DNA from: Pseudomonas orientalis
GTDB lineage: Bacteria; Pseudomonadota; Gammaproteobacteria; Pseudomonadales; Pseudomonadaceae
Length of the DNA stretch: 64,000 nucleotides
Reading direction: 5' to 3'
NCBI RefSeq assembly: GCF_022807995.1
Contig: NZ_CP094351.1
Span: 5,627,501-5,691,500, forward strand
Positions 24,859 to 34,287 of the stretch are shown here, in pieces. Every line of letters starts with the position of its first letter. The stretch's first letter is position 1. The notes beneath the pieces were generated by a model. The model was not told the origin of the DNA. It worked only from the letters and a program-made list of their open reading frames with translations, and did not search any database. A program made the position numbers and the translations under genes.

Positions 24859-25212
24859 CAAATACTTGGTCAGCCCCTGGAACCAGATCACCAGCGCCGG
24901 GTTGCCCTTGATCTGGATCGACTTGTCCTGAATTCCCGTCATGAACGCCAGTTGCTTGTTCTTCGCCTGCATCGTGGCGAAGCCGTAGGCGGCATCCTTG
25001 AACGCAATCGCAAACGCCGGCGCCGGGTGTACGCCGGAGCGGCTGGTGATGCGCTGGTCCTTGACGATGAAGTGACGGGCAACCTTGCCGTCGAGGGTCT
25101 GCAACTGGAAGGCCAGGTCTTTGTCACCCAGCTGCTGCTGAAAGGCGGGATTGGTGCGGCTGGCTTTGCCCATCATCAGGCCCAGCACCCACAGGAGAAG
25201 ACGAAATTTCAT
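24838..25212 (-). CDS. SCP2-like sterol carrier domain protein (tentative)
   Basis: A 124-residue protein starting at 25212 (MKFRLLLWVLGLMMGKASRT). It has a hydrophobic N-terminal segment, then FQLQTLDGKVARHFIVKDQRI, FAIAFKDAAYGFATM and a C-terminal IKGNPALVIWFQGLTKYLKP ending in a lysine run. The pattern of beta strands followed by KDSIQIKGN is like the ligand-binding SCP2 fold. Orthologues are found in many pseudomonads and are sometimes misnamed helicase; no helicase motif exists here. The function is unknown. The start choice discards a 22-codon extension without a ribosome binding site. Confidence 0.65.
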   Translation of the reverse strand: MKFRLLLWVLGLMMGKASRTNPAFQQQLGDKDLAFQLQTLDGKVARHFIVKDQRITSRSGVHPAPAFAIAFKDAAYGFATMQAKNKQLAFMTGIQDKSIQIKGNPALVIWFQGLTKYLKPKKKK

Positions 25213-25336
25213 GCACACGGCCTCGGTGTAATTATTGAGTGGCCGCAGCAGTGTAGCGATTTGCAGAAAGAACGCCACCGATCTCGTGCTTTAGCGGGAG
25301 ATCGGTTGGCGTTTAACGCTTATAGCAACATGTTAC

Positions 25337-26260
25337 TTAGACGTTAGGGCAAGGCACCGGCGCCCAGTCGGCCAGGTTTGGATCGCGGCAGCTGCCTTCG
25401 AGCTGAGCCTTACCGGCGCTGGCGACCTGCTTGCTTTCAGCTTGCTTGGCCTGCACGGTCTGGATGCTCTTCTCGGTGGTCACCGCTTCTTGTGGCACCA
25501 CTGGCAGCACTTTCTTTTTCGCCGGCTTGACGATTTTCTTGCCTTTGGCCGGCGGCGCGACCGGTGTGGTATCGGCAGTGGCGACGGTGACCACGTCATT
25601 ACGCTGCACACCAACCTGCTGCAGGTCTTTCTCGTAGGCCTGGGTGTAGTTGTTCAGGTCTTCGCTGGCTTTGCCGTTGACCGCAACGATCAAGTCGTTG
25701 GATTCCTTCAGGCCGGCCACGATTTCCGCCAGGCGCTTGCGGCCTTCGGTGTCGTTGACGGTCTTGGCCTTGCGGTCTGTCACCAGCTTGGTGAACGCGC
25801 TCTGGTAGCACTGCTGCGAAGCCTTGGCATAGGCGGTGCTGCGGTCGATGTCGGAGGCGCTTTTGTTGAAGTCGGTGGAGTAGGACGCGATGCGCTGGTT
25901 GTCATCGGCAATCTGCTTCTGACGCTCGGTGTAGTAGCCCGCCGCGCCACCTGCCAGGGCACCGCCCGCTGCGCCGATAGCCGCGTTACGACCGCGCTTT
26001 TCCTTGTCGCCGGTCAGGGCGCCGAGCAATGCACCGCCGGCCGCGCCGATAGCGGCACCGGTCACGACCGACTTGGTCATGTTTGAATCGGTAGCGCGCA
26101 GGTGCTGCACCGGCTCGTAGCAGTTCGGGTAGTACTCAACCTTGGTGCTCGACGCGACCTTGGACGAAGGCGACGTAGCGCAACCGGTCAACACGGTGCT
26201 GAAACCGGCCGCGATCAGCAGCAGGTGACGCTTGGAAACCGACTTACGGGAAAAAAGCAT
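25337..26260 (-). CDS. tagQ: T6SS outer-membrane lipoprotein TagQ
   Basis: A 307-residue lipoprotein, the last gene of the reverse T6SS operon. The signal peptide ends in STVLTGC with Cys27 lipidated. The PNCYEPVQHLRATDSN block and a glycine-zipper region (about 68-108, GAAIGAAGGALLGALTG and a second copy) match TagQ of P. aeruginosa HSI-I. There TagQ anchors TagR in the outer membrane for activation of the threonine-phosphorylation pathway. The rest is a helical region and a lysine/alanine-rich linker (APPAKGKKIVKPAKKK). It lies 85 bp behind tagR. Confidence 0.85.
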   Translation of the reverse strand: MLFSRKSVSKRHLLLIAAGFSTVLTGCATSPSSKVASSTKVEYYPNCYEPVQHLRATDSNMTKSVVTGAAIGAAGGALLGALTGDKEKRGRNAAIGAAGGALAGGAAGYYTERQKQIADDNQRIASYSTDFNKSASDIDRSTAYAKASQQCYQSAFTKLVTDRKAKTVNDTEGRKRLAEIVAGLKESNDLIVAVNGKASEDLNNYTQAYEKDLQQVGVQRNDVVTVATADTTPVAPPAKGKKIVKPAKKKVLPVVPQEAVTTEKSIQTVQAKQAESKQVASAGKAQLEGSCRDPNLADWAPVPCPNV

Positions 26261-26345
26261 AGGTGTGATCTCTATTAAGTTTTGACTTGCCCAGCACGGC
26301 CCACCGCCGTCTGAGTCCCTTCCAAGCTCGCTGGACAGCCAACGA

Positions 26346-28058
26346 TCAAGACCGCTGACCGCTCGCTGCGAGCAATTCCTTCAAGATCGTTGCCGGGTCG
26401 GCCCGCTGTTGCTTGCGGTAGTTGCCGACATGGCGAACGAACAGTGTTGCGCGCGTCACCAGGCTCTTGCCAAGCACCGGCTTGCGATCCAACTCTTCCT
26501 TGATCCGTTGAAACTGGGCCTGGATCACCGCATCGGTGTAGCGCGTGCCGGTGGCCAGGTTGTCGATATAAATCGCCACCGCGCCATCCAGCGCGCTGCG
26601 CCCGTTGGCAATGGCCATGTCGAATAACTGCGCGCTGGCCGCATCCTTGTTATCCACGGCCTGCTGGCGACTTTTCTGCAGGTTGGCCAGGCGGATGTTG
26701 TAGTTGCTGATGGTCTCGGCCACCAATGCGGCGGACTGGATCAGGTTGCCCGCCGCTTCTTCGCGCTGCTGGGCAATCAGCGAAACGTTGCGCTTGAGTT
26801 CTTCGTTGACCAGCCCCAGTTCGGCTTGCAGCTTGGGGTCGACGCTGGCGGCAATGATGCTGTCCAGGCGCTTGGTCGGGTCCTGGGCGTCGTCGATAGC
26901 GTCGGTCAGCGAGGCGAGGCGGCCTTCTTTCTGCCACTGCGCGAACAGTTCCTTGTAGCGCGAGCGCGGCGCCGACAGCGCGCCAATCGCCACGCGAAAC
27001 CCGGTGGTCTCGTTGCTTTGCTCGGTGCCGTCGGCGGCAAACAGCGGGTACTCGCGGCGCATACCGGTGAATAACGTGCCTTCACCCTCCAGGTAATTGC
27101 CGCCCTTGACCACGAAGCCACCATAGGTGCCCTGGCGGCGCCCGGCGTGCACCAACTGGAAGGACTCTTGGACCATTTCCGCCGCATTGCCGATCACGTC
27201 GAACATACCGATCGGGTTGGGCAGTTTGGTGCCGATGGGCATCAACCGCGCTGCCTGCCCGGTGCCCCCGGCGACCTGGTTGAACACAGCGTAATCGCCC
27301 AGTGGCCCGTCGCTTTCACTGCCCTCGACGCGGCGTGGGAACAGACGCCCTTCCAAGTCCTGGCGACTCACCGCCTGGCCACCGCGCGCGGCGAACTCCC
27401 ATTCCACTTCGGTGGGCAGGCGCACAAAGCCCAGGCCGCCGTCTTCGACCGAGTCACCGCGACCGCTCACCGGCAGCAGCTCGCGGTGGTATTTCATCAG
27501 CCAGGCGCTGTACACCGCCGAGAACCGCTCGGCCTCGAAACGCGACAATTTCACTTTGGGCAAACGCCCGGCCATGCCCTCAGGTGCATCACAGGCCGGG
27601 GCCGGCTCGCCGCTGGCCAGGGACTGAGCCTGGGACATCACCTGGGCGTACTGGCGGGCCGTCACCTCGTACTTGCCGATGAAGTACAGCATGGGCTTGA
27701 GCGGGGTCTTGGCGTCGGTCTTCGGCATCAGCGGCGCGATGACCTTGTTCCAGTCCTTGGGCAGATCCTTGAGGGTGAACTGGCCGTTGATGAAGTCGCG
27801 CCGGTAACCGGAAATAAACGACTGCTGGTAGCCCGCCTCGCCTTCGGCAAAGGGATAGCCGAGGCTGACCTCGCGGTCGTCCAGGGTGCCCTGGGCCAAC
27901 ACGTACGCGTAGCGAAACACCATCTGGCCTTCGCACGGCAGCGGCAGGCTCACGTCATCCGGCAACGGCTTGGGGTTGTCGAGCTTGTCGCTTGCCTCAT
28001 CGGCCCAGGCCAGCGAGGCCAGGCTCAGCGCCACACAGGCGCCCAGTAACTTAAACAT
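26346..28058 (-). CDS. tagR: T6SS regulatory periplasmic protein TagR (FGE-sulfatase domain)
   Basis: A 570-residue secreted protein with signal peptide MFKLLGACVALSLASLAWA. Residues about 130-365 form a formylglycine-generating-enzyme/SUMF1-like domain (FIGKYEVTARQYAQVM, VRLPTEVEWEFAARGG, GMFDVIGNAAEMVQESF, TTGFRVAIG), followed by a long helical C-terminus. In P. aeruginosa TagR acts in the periplasm upstream of the kinase PpkA and is required for Fha phosphorylation; enzyme activity is not thought to be its role. The start at 28058 overlaps the tagS stop by eight bases, so the genes are coupled. Confidence 0.9.
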   Translation of the reverse strand: MFKLLGACVALSLASLAWADEASDKLDNPKPLPDDVSLPLPCEGQMVFRYAYVLAQGTLDDREVSLGYPFAEGEAGYQQSFISGYRRDFINGQFTLKDLPKDWNKVIAPLMPKTDAKTPLKPMLYFIGKYEVTARQYAQVMSQAQSLASGEPAPACDAPEGMAGRLPKVKLSRFEAERFSAVYSAWLMKYHRELLPVSGRGDSVEDGGLGFVRLPTEVEWEFAARGGQAVSRQDLEGRLFPRRVEGSESDGPLGDYAVFNQVAGGTGQAARLMPIGTKLPNPIGMFDVIGNAAEMVQESFQLVHAGRRQGTYGGFVVKGGNYLEGEGTLFTGMRREYPLFAADGTEQSNETTGFRVAIGALSAPRSRYKELFAQWQKEGRLASLTDAIDDAQDPTKRLDSIIAASVDPKLQAELGLVNEELKRNVSLIAQQREEAAGNLIQSAALVAETISNYNIRLANLQKSRQQAVDNKDAASAQLFDMAIANGRSALDGAVAIYIDNLATGTRYTDAVIQAQFQRIKEELDRKPVLGKSLVTRATLFVRHVGNYRKQQRADPATILKELLAASGQRS

Positions 28059-29235
28059 CTCTGATTCCTTCAGAAGCCTGAATACGCGCCACTCGCCATC
28101 CCCCACAGGCCGCCGCCACGGCGCTGACGCCGAGCACGGCAGCCAGGGCCAGGCCGTAGTGACGCGCCAACAGATGACTGGCGTATTCGCCCGGCACCTG
28201 CACGAATAATCGGTTCAAACCCGCTTCGGCCAGGCCATACAGCCCGGCACTGAGCACCGCAGCAACACTGGCGCTGTACAGCGCCTGCAGCACCACGAAC
28301 AGCAACAGCGCGGCGGTGGAAAACCCCAACAGACGCAACACTGACAATTCCCGGCGCTTGCGCGCCACCGCCGCCAACGCGCCGGCGAAGATTGCCGCAA
28401 ACGCGCCGGCCAGGGCCAACCCGCAAATGATCCAGAAGACGATCGACAGGTTGCGACTCAACGACTGCACCTGGGCGATGGTCTGCGCCTGGGTCGACAC
28501 CAGCAGATGCTGCCCGGCGAAATAGAGACGCAGCGGTTCCACGTCGGTGAGTCCGCGCGCATACAAACGAAACGCCGGGTACACCCGCTGCTCGCCCGCC
28601 GCCACGGCATCACCCTCCCATCCCAACGCCGGCACAGCGCGGCCATCGCGATAATCTTCCACTGCCTCCAGCAACGCCAGGTCCGCAAACAGCCCGTCAC
28701 GGGCAAAGGCTTCCAACGGCAATACCGCGCGCACCTGCACCCGCGTCCGCTGGGCCTCGACGCGCCCCGCCAGTTGCCGCGTAAAGCGCACCTCCAGCCA
28801 ATCGCCGGGCCGCGCCGCGAGCTTCTCGGCGGCGGTGTGGCTGAGCACGATCTGGTCCAGGCCCTCAGGTATCGGCAAGCCGGCCAGCAGCGGGTCACCC
28901 GGCGCGGTCGGCAGCATTTCCAGGACCAGGGCGCCTACCTGCGCGGTCGCCGCAATCTGCCGCGTGCGCGCTATGGCAAACGCCACATCGCCACGCTGGC
29001 CTAGCTGCTCGACGAAAGCGCTGCTGAATCGACCGCCGCCCAACGGAATAATTTCACGGGTTGCGGGGTCGGTCTCCAGGCGTTGGGTCAAACTGCCAAC
29101 CAGTCCAAACTTCAGGCCAAATAACACCAGCAACGGCGCGATGACCGCCACCAGCGCCAGCACCGAGCAGGCCGACAGCCACGCATCATTGCGGTAGTCC
29201 TGCCAGGCGAGCGATGCAACCAGGCCGATGCGCAT
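28051..29235 (-). CDS. tagS: T6SS-associated ABC transporter permease TagS
   Basis: A 394-residue inner-membrane protein of the FtsX/MacB type. It has one membrane segment near the N-terminus (about 17-40, SACSVLALVAVIAPLLVLF), a large periplasmic domain (about 45-265), then three C-terminal segments (about 270-390). With TagT it forms an ABC complex that, in P. aeruginosa HSI-I, acts with TagQ and TagR to switch on PpkA. The start at 29235 overlaps the tagT stop. Homology is clear at the level of fold; the assignment rests on gene order. Confidence 0.88.
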   Translation of the reverse strand: MRIGLVASLAWQDYRNDAWLSACSVLALVAVIAPLLVLFGLKFGLVGSLTQRLETDPATREIIPLGGGRFSSAFVEQLGQRGDVAFAIARTRQIAATAQVGALVLEMLPTAPGDPLLAGLPIPEGLDQIVLSHTAAEKLAARPGDWLEVRFTRQLAGRVEAQRTRVQVRAVLPLEAFARDGLFADLALLEAVEDYRDGRAVPALGWEGDAVAAGEQRVYPAFRLYARGLTDVEPLRLYFAGQHLLVSTQAQTIAQVQSLSRNLSIVFWIICGLALAGAFAAIFAGALAAVARKRRELSVLRLLGFSTAALLLFVVLQALYSASVAAVLSAGLYGLAEAGLNRLFVQVPGEYASHLLARHYGLALAAVLGVSAVAAACGGWRVARIQASEGIRDV

Positions 29236-29939
29236 CAGCAGGCCTCCCCGAGCGTCGCCGTGACGCCGCCGTCGGCATCGCGACGGCAACCGATGCGGCG
29301 CACCTGCAAGCCACTGGCGCGGGCCAGGGGTTCGTCATGGGTGGCGATCACACAGGCGGCGCGGTGTTCACGGGCCTGGGCCAGCAGCGCCTGCATCACG
29401 CGCTCGGCATTGAGCGGGTCGAGGGACGCCGTCGGCTCATCGGCCAGCACCAGTTGCGGTGCATGGGCCAAGGCGCGAGCGCAACTCACGCGTTGGCGCT
29501 GGCCCACCGACAGGGCTGCCGGGCGCTTGTCCAGTTGATCGCCAATTTGCAATTGCCCGGCCAGGCGCGTCACGCTGCCGTCGTCCTTCAAACCCAGCAA
29601 CTGCCGGGACAAGGCAATATTGCCGCGCACATCGAGAAACTCCAGCAGCCCGCCGGTTTGCAGCACATAGCCCAGATGCCGGCTGCGCAACTGGGCCAGG
29701 TCGGTCTGCCGGTCGGCGCGCCACAGCCCACCGATGTCGATCCGGTTGAGTTCGAACTGCCCGATCCGGTCCGGCGCCAGCACCAGCGCGAGCATATCGA
29801 GCAAGGTGCTCTTGCCGCAGCCGCTGGGCCCGACAATCGCCAGTTGCTCACCCGCACGCAAGTGCAGCGCCGGAATCACCAGGCTGTAGCGCTGGCTGCC
29901 GACGCCCCGGCTCTTGTGCACCGCGTTCAGGCTCAGCAT
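29235..29939 (-). CDS. tagT: T6SS-associated ABC transporter ATPase TagT
   Basis: A 234-residue ATP-binding subunit with Walker A GPSGCGKST (about residue 38), the Q-loop YVLQTGG, signature ALSVGQRQRVSCARALAHAP and Walker B LVLADEPTASLDP. Partner of TagS. The ATG at 29939 overlaps the ppkA stop as TGATG, so translation is coupled; a GTG at 29942 is the alternative. It lies in the order ppkA-tagT-tagS-tagR-tagQ as in HSI-I. Confidence 0.93.
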   Translation of the reverse strand: MLSLNAVHKSRGVGSQRYSLVIPALHLRAGEQLAIVGPSGCGKSTLLDMLALVLAPDRIGQFELNRIDIGGLWRADRQTDLAQLRSRHLGYVLQTGGLLEFLDVRGNIALSRQLLGLKDDGSVTRLAGQLQIGDQLDKRPAALSVGQRQRVSCARALAHAPQLVLADEPTASLDPLNAERVMQALLAQAREHRAACVIATHDEPLARASGLQVRRIGCRRDADGGVTATLGEAC

Positions 29940-32917
29940 CACGGCAGCGTCGACAACGGCACGCGGTACAACGCATCGCCAGGTTCCGCATCGCCGAACC
30001 GCACCCAGTTGGCCAAGTCATTGTGGAAGGTTTCGTAGAGGCGGATTTTCGAATCCAGCTCGTCGATGAAATCTTCCTGCTCGGCCACGCTCAACGACAA
30101 CCACAGGTCCTGGGTCATGTTCAGCGATTTGCTGCGGTACGGCAGCCCCTCCAGGTACTCGCCCAACAGGCCGCCGTCGGCCAGGTTGCCGCCCTTGCGC
30201 AGGGCTTGCGGGTCACGGCTCATATAAGCCGAGGCGCTGGCGATTTCCTGGAAGAAGTCCTTGGGCGAGCTTTGGGTCTTGCGCGCCGCATCGACGATCA
30301 ATTTCAGCGACTGCTGCAGGTCGTTCAGCTGGAGTTTGGTCAGCATCACGCACACCTGGAACGCCGGCAGCGCCGGGTTGGTCAGGTCGCGGTCGGCGGT
30401 CCAGGCGCTGACCAGTTGCGGTGCCTGGCTCGCGGACTTGCGGCCGAGGAAGTCCATGTGCATCGCATAACCGACCGCTGCGGACTTGTCCGCCAGGCTC
30501 GGCGCGGCACTGAGCAACGGCACCGGCTGCGGCGTATTGCTGCGCACCTGATGCACGAGGTTGGCGAACACCGTGCCGATCTCATCGACGCGCTCGCCCA
30601 GCTTGCGCACATCGCCACCCGGCACCGGCGTGTACAGGTCGCCGATCTGCGGGTTGGCGTCGGCGGTCAGGACGCGATACTGGCTTTCGGCGCCGGCGTG
30701 GGTTTTCTTGCCGGCATCGGTGCGCAGGTGCAACGCGTAGATCTTGATCTGCTTACCCAGCGCCGCCTGGCGCACTTCGGCTTCGTTCATCTGGGTGGCC
30801 GCGAACGGGTCGTTCTTGCGCAACGCGCCGGCATCGGAGACCAGCAGGATGATGCGCCCGCCATAGCCGGACCAGTCCATGCCGTCCACCGCCTGCATCA
30901 CCCCGGCAAACGCGTCTTCGTTGAACGAGTGGCTGGACACCGTCGAGGCCTTGACCTGCCGCGCCAGGTCGAGGAAGCGCTGCGGGTCGCGGCCCTGGTC
31001 AAGGGTGATCAGGGTCTTGGCCACGTATTCCAGGCCGGGGGTTTTCTTGATGCTGTTGCGAAAGCCCACCAGGCCGAAACTGACGCTGTCCAACTCACCG
31101 CGATCGGCAATGCGCGTTTGCAGTTCGTGCACCACGTCACGCACCTGGTCGATATAGGGCTGCATCGACACGGTGGTGTCGACCACCAGCACCACGGCGG
31201 TACGGAAAGCGTCGGCATGGGCACTGGTTGCGGGCGTCGAAGGCTTGGCGACTGCGCTGCTGCCAGGGTCGATGGAGGCGACATTGAGCAATTGCACCGG
31301 CTGGCCGTTTTCGTCAAAGCTCTCTTTGGAATCAAAGATCGGCAACAGGTAGAACTGGTTTTGCGGCACCGCGCTGGCGGTGGGTTCCAGGGCCAGGACT
31401 TGCTGGTTGTCTTCACGGTTGTTCTGCGCCTTGGCCAGCACGCCTTTGGCGGCAGCCGGATCGGCCAACAGTTTTTCCACCTCGCCAGACTGACGCAGGA
31501 ACATCACTGGCGCACGCCCCGAGCGTTCGGTGAACTTGAGCACCAGGCTCTGTTTCCAGTCGCTGACTTGGGAGGCCGGCAACCAACCGTCGCTGCGCCC
31601 ATCGGTGGCGGCGCCGACACGCACCCAAGGGCTGCCGTCGATATCCTTGCGCTGGTAGACATAAAGCACCGAAAACGCTGGCAAGGCTTTGCCCGGCGCG
31701 CTGCCCGCCTCGTTGGAAAGCTTGGCGCCGGGCTTGCTGAGCACGCGCTGGAACAGAGTTTTCTTGCCCGCCATCAGCAACGGTCGTTGACCACCGTCCA
31801 CTTCAGCGACGGCCACGGGCGGCGTTACCTTGGGAACTACGGCAGCCGGCGGTTGGGCAGGCTCATCGCTACTGCTCAACCACCAATAGCTGGCACCACC
31901 AATGGCCAGTGCCACCGCAACTGCCACGGCGGCCAATGCCAGCACCGGCCCACGGCGCTGTTCGGACGGCGCGTTGTGCTGCGTTGGCGTCACGACCGGT
32001 TGGCGCACAATCGGCTGCGGCTGCGGTTTGTCGGTGGGTATGTCGACGGTGACGGGCGTGATGCCCGCCAGGTCAAAACTCAGTGGAATCGGCAGCGGCC
32101 GTACCAAGGTGGCCTCCGGCGAGTCCGCCGGCAGGTTGTCCAGAGCCCGCACTAATGCGTCGGCATCCGCGAAACGCTCCGCCGGGTCCTTGGCCAACAA
32201 CTTGCGCAGCACCTCCTGATAACGGCCGTGGTGCACCGGCAATTCCGGCAACGGCTCAGTCAGGTGCGCAAGCGCCGTGGAAAGCGCATCGGTTCCACGG
32301 TAGGGCAACTCGCCGACCAGAATCTCATACAACACCACGCCCAGCGCATACAGGTCGGCGCGCCCGTCGATCTCCTGGCCGCGTGCCTGTTCCGGGCTCA
32401 TGTAGCTCGGCGTGCCCACGGCGAAGCCGGCCTGGGTGAACTGGGTGCGGTCGTCCAGGGACTTGGCGATACCGAAGTCCGACAACACTGCCGTGCCATC
32501 AGCGCGGAACAGGATGTTCGCCGGCTTCACGTCGCGGTGCACCAGCCCCTGGGCATGGGCATAACCGAGCGCCGAGGCGATCTGGCGGATCAGCGTCACG
32601 CCCTGCTCCGGAGTCAACCCGGCGGCGATGCGTTCTTTGAGCGTACCGTTGGGCAGGTATTCCATGGCCATGTAATACAGCTCACCGACGTTGCCGATGT
32701 CATGGATGGTCACCGTGTGCGGGTGCGACAGGCGTGCCAGGGTCTTGCCCTCGCGCAGGAAGCGTTCGCAGAACGTCGGGTCGGCCGCCAGGGCCGCCGC
32801 CATCACCTTCAACGCCACCTTGCGTTCCAGCGAGCGCTGGGTCGCCAGGTAGACGCTGGCCATGGCGCCTTCGCCGATTTCGCCTTCGATGGCATAGCCC
32901 GGGATCTCGATCTTCAT
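29939..32917 (-). CDS. ppkA: T6SS serine/threonine protein kinase PpkA with vWA domain
   Basis: A 992-residue membrane kinase that phosphorylates the FHA protein to promote T6SS assembly. The N-terminal kinase domain (about 8-260) is complete: glycine loop GEIGEGAMASVYL, Lys37 in VALKVM, HRDVKPANILF (127-137), DFG at 147-149 and the activation-loop GTPSYMSPEQ. A membrane helix spans about 323-347 (LALAAVAVAVALAIGGASYW). The periplasmic part holds an SH3-like stretch and a von Willebrand A domain from about 570 (VVLVVDTTVSM, an altered MIDAS). Length and order match PpkA of P. aeruginosa. It overlaps pppA by four bases. Confidence 0.94.
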   Translation of the reverse strand: MKIEIPGYAIEGEIGEGAMASVYLATQRSLERKVALKVMAAALAADPTFCERFLREGKTLARLSHPHTVTIHDIGNVGELYYMAMEYLPNGTLKERIAAGLTPEQGVTLIRQIASALGYAHAQGLVHRDVKPANILFRADGTAVLSDFGIAKSLDDRTQFTQAGFAVGTPSYMSPEQARGQEIDGRADLYALGVVLYEILVGELPYRGTDALSTALAHLTEPLPELPVHHGRYQEVLRKLLAKDPAERFADADALVRALDNLPADSPEATLVRPLPIPLSFDLAGITPVTVDIPTDKPQPQPIVRQPVVTPTQHNAPSEQRRGPVLALAAVAVAVALAIGGASYWWLSSSDEPAQPPAAVVPKVTPPVAVAEVDGGQRPLLMAGKKTLFQRVLSKPGAKLSNEAGSAPGKALPAFSVLYVYQRKDIDGSPWVRVGAATDGRSDGWLPASQVSDWKQSLVLKFTERSGRAPVMFLRQSGEVEKLLADPAAAKGVLAKAQNNREDNQQVLALEPTASAVPQNQFYLLPIFDSKESFDENGQPVQLLNVASIDPGSSAVAKPSTPATSAHADAFRTAVVLVVDTTVSMQPYIDQVRDVVHELQTRIADRGELDSVSFGLVGFRNSIKKTPGLEYVAKTLITLDQGRDPQRFLDLARQVKASTVSSHSFNEDAFAGVMQAVDGMDWSGYGGRIILLVSDAGALRKNDPFAATQMNEAEVRQAALGKQIKIYALHLRTDAGKKTHAGAESQYRVLTADANPQIGDLYTPVPGGDVRKLGERVDEIGTVFANLVHQVRSNTPQPVPLLSAAPSLADKSAAVGYAMHMDFLGRKSASQAPQLVSAWTADRDLTNPALPAFQVCVMLTKLQLNDLQQSLKLIVDAARKTQSSPKDFFQEIASASAYMSRDPQALRKGGNLADGGLLGEYLEGLPYRSKSLNMTQDLWLSLSVAEQEDFIDELDSKIRLYETFHNDLANWVRFGDAEPGDALYRVPLSTLP

Positions 32918-33633
32918 GGCGAGACCTTCACGACGATCGTGGTGATGTTGTCCGGCGCGCCGCGATTGAGCCCCAGGTGCACCAGGCTGCGCACGATTTC
33001 ATCAGGTGCTTGATGACCGAGCACTTCGCGAATCTCATGGTCCTCGACGGTCTTGGTCAGGCCGTCGCTGCACAGCAGGTAGCTGTCGCCGGGGGCGATC
33101 AACAGCTCCACCGACGCCACGTTCAGTTGCGCTTCCACGCCCACCGCGCGGGTGACGATATTGGCGCGCGGGTGCACGCGGGCATCGGCTTCGCTGAGCA
33201 GGCCGCTGTCTTGCAGGTCCTGCACGTAGCTGTGGTCGCGGGAGAGGCTTTCCAGTTCACCGTCGCGCAGGCGATACAGGCGACTGTCGCCGGCCCACAG
33301 GCACACCCCACGCAAGCCGCGCGCGGCCAGCACCACCACGGTGCTGCCCATCATGGTCACGCCACGGTTGGCGGTTTCTTCGCGTACCGCCGCGTTGATG
33401 CGGATCAGGTCGTTGCGCAAGGCCGCCGCGTACTCCTCAAGGGAGCGCCCCACCGGCACAGCGCGCAGGCTGTCGACAATCAGGCTGCTGACATAATCCC
33501 CCGCCGCGTGCCCGCCCATGCCATCGGCCACCACCCACAGGCGGTGCTCCGGCAGGTCCAGGCACGCATCTTCGTTGACCTGGCGGACCATGCCCACATG
33601 GCTTTTGCTCGCGGATTTGTACGTCGCCCCCAT
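32914..33633 (-). CDS. pppA: T6SS PP2C-type protein phosphatase PppA
   Basis: A 239-residue PPM phosphatase that counters PpkA by dephosphorylating the FHA protein. Motifs for metal binding are intact: VRQVNEDACLD, VVADGMGGHAAGDYVS, GSTVVVLAARG, LWAGDSRLYRLRDG, LLCSDGLT and the C-terminal RGAPDNITTIVV. It overlaps ppkA by four bases (ATGA) and abuts the tagF stop with no gap, so the three regulators are tightly co-expressed. Confidence 0.95.
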   Translation of the reverse strand: MGATYKSASKSHVGMVRQVNEDACLDLPEHRLWVVADGMGGHAAGDYVSSLIVDSLRAVPVGRSLEEYAAALRNDLIRINAAVREETANRGVTMMGSTVVVLAARGLRGVCLWAGDSRLYRLRDGELESLSRDHSYVQDLQDSGLLSEADARVHPRANIVTRAVGVEAQLNVASVELLIAPGDSYLLCSDGLTKTVEDHEIREVLGHQAPDEIVRSLVHLGLNRGAPDNITTIVVKVSP

Positions 33634-34287
33634 CTACACCACACCTTCTTGTCCGAGCAGAAATTGCGCAAAATCGTTGGCGGCAGGCAAGCCCTGACAC
33701 CGTAATAAACCGGGAGAAATACGCTGCGAACCCCGGCCCCACCATAGGCTGGCACCTTCGCAGGCCTGTTCGGCCAACGCCGCCATGCGCCCGTGGGGCA
33801 TGGTGGCGGCCACACGTTGCAGGCCGGCGAAGCGGCTGTCGAGTGCGCGCGGCTCGGTCGCCGGCACGCCAAGGCGGTCGAGGCCGGCGCTGAAACCTTC
33901 AAAGGTTGCGCCGCTGTCCAGGGTGCCGAGCAGCAGCTCCTCGGCCTGCTCGAACCACCCATCCGGCCCGCCCACCAGGGAGGCGGGGTTGGTGTCGTGA
34001 TCGAGCAACACCACCACGGCCAGCGGAAAATACCGCCCGACCCGGTCGATGCTCGGCATCACCACACCCGCTGCCGCATCCGGTCCGCACACCCCGGGCG
34101 CCAAGACAAAGCGCCACAGCGGGCTGACCAGATAGGCGTTGAGCCAGTCACCGCCCAGGCTGTTCTGGCTGGCGAGCAACCCCGCCGCCAGCCAGCTGTC
34201 CCACGGGCCGATAAAACTCTGGGGCAAGGCGCGGCTGACAAAATCCCCGCGACTGGCCAACTTGCCGTAGAAACCCAGCGTCGTCAT
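33634..34287 (-). CDS. tagF: T6SS post-translational repressor TagF
   Basis: A 217-residue protein starting at 34287 (MTTLGFYGKLASRGDFVSRAL), the TagF/SciT family hallmark. In P. aeruginosa TagF holds the T6SS off by sequestering Fha, independently of PpkA/PppA. Conserved segments seen: LPQSFIGPWDSWLAAGL, WLNAYLVSPLWRF, GVVMPSIDRVGRYFPL and LWWGRGSQ. A frame running back to 34554 overlaps tssM in another reading and is not supported. The start overlaps the tssM stop by four bases. Confidence 0.93.
   Translation of the reverse strand: MTTLGFYGKLASRGDFVSRALPQSFIGPWDSWLAAGLLASQNSLGGDWLNAYLVSPLWRFVLAPGVCGPDAAAGVVMPSIDRVGRYFPLAVVVLLDHDTNPASLVGGPDGWFEQAEELLLGTLDSGATFEGFSAGLDRLGVPATEPRALDSRFAGLQRVAATMPHGRMAALAEQACEGASLWWGRGSQRISPGLLRCQGLPAANDFAQFLLGQEGVV

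Noticed and set aside
30023..32155. 710-codon forward frame opposite ppkA
   Set aside because: PpkA kinase motifs prove the reverse strand; the forward frame is a composition artefact.
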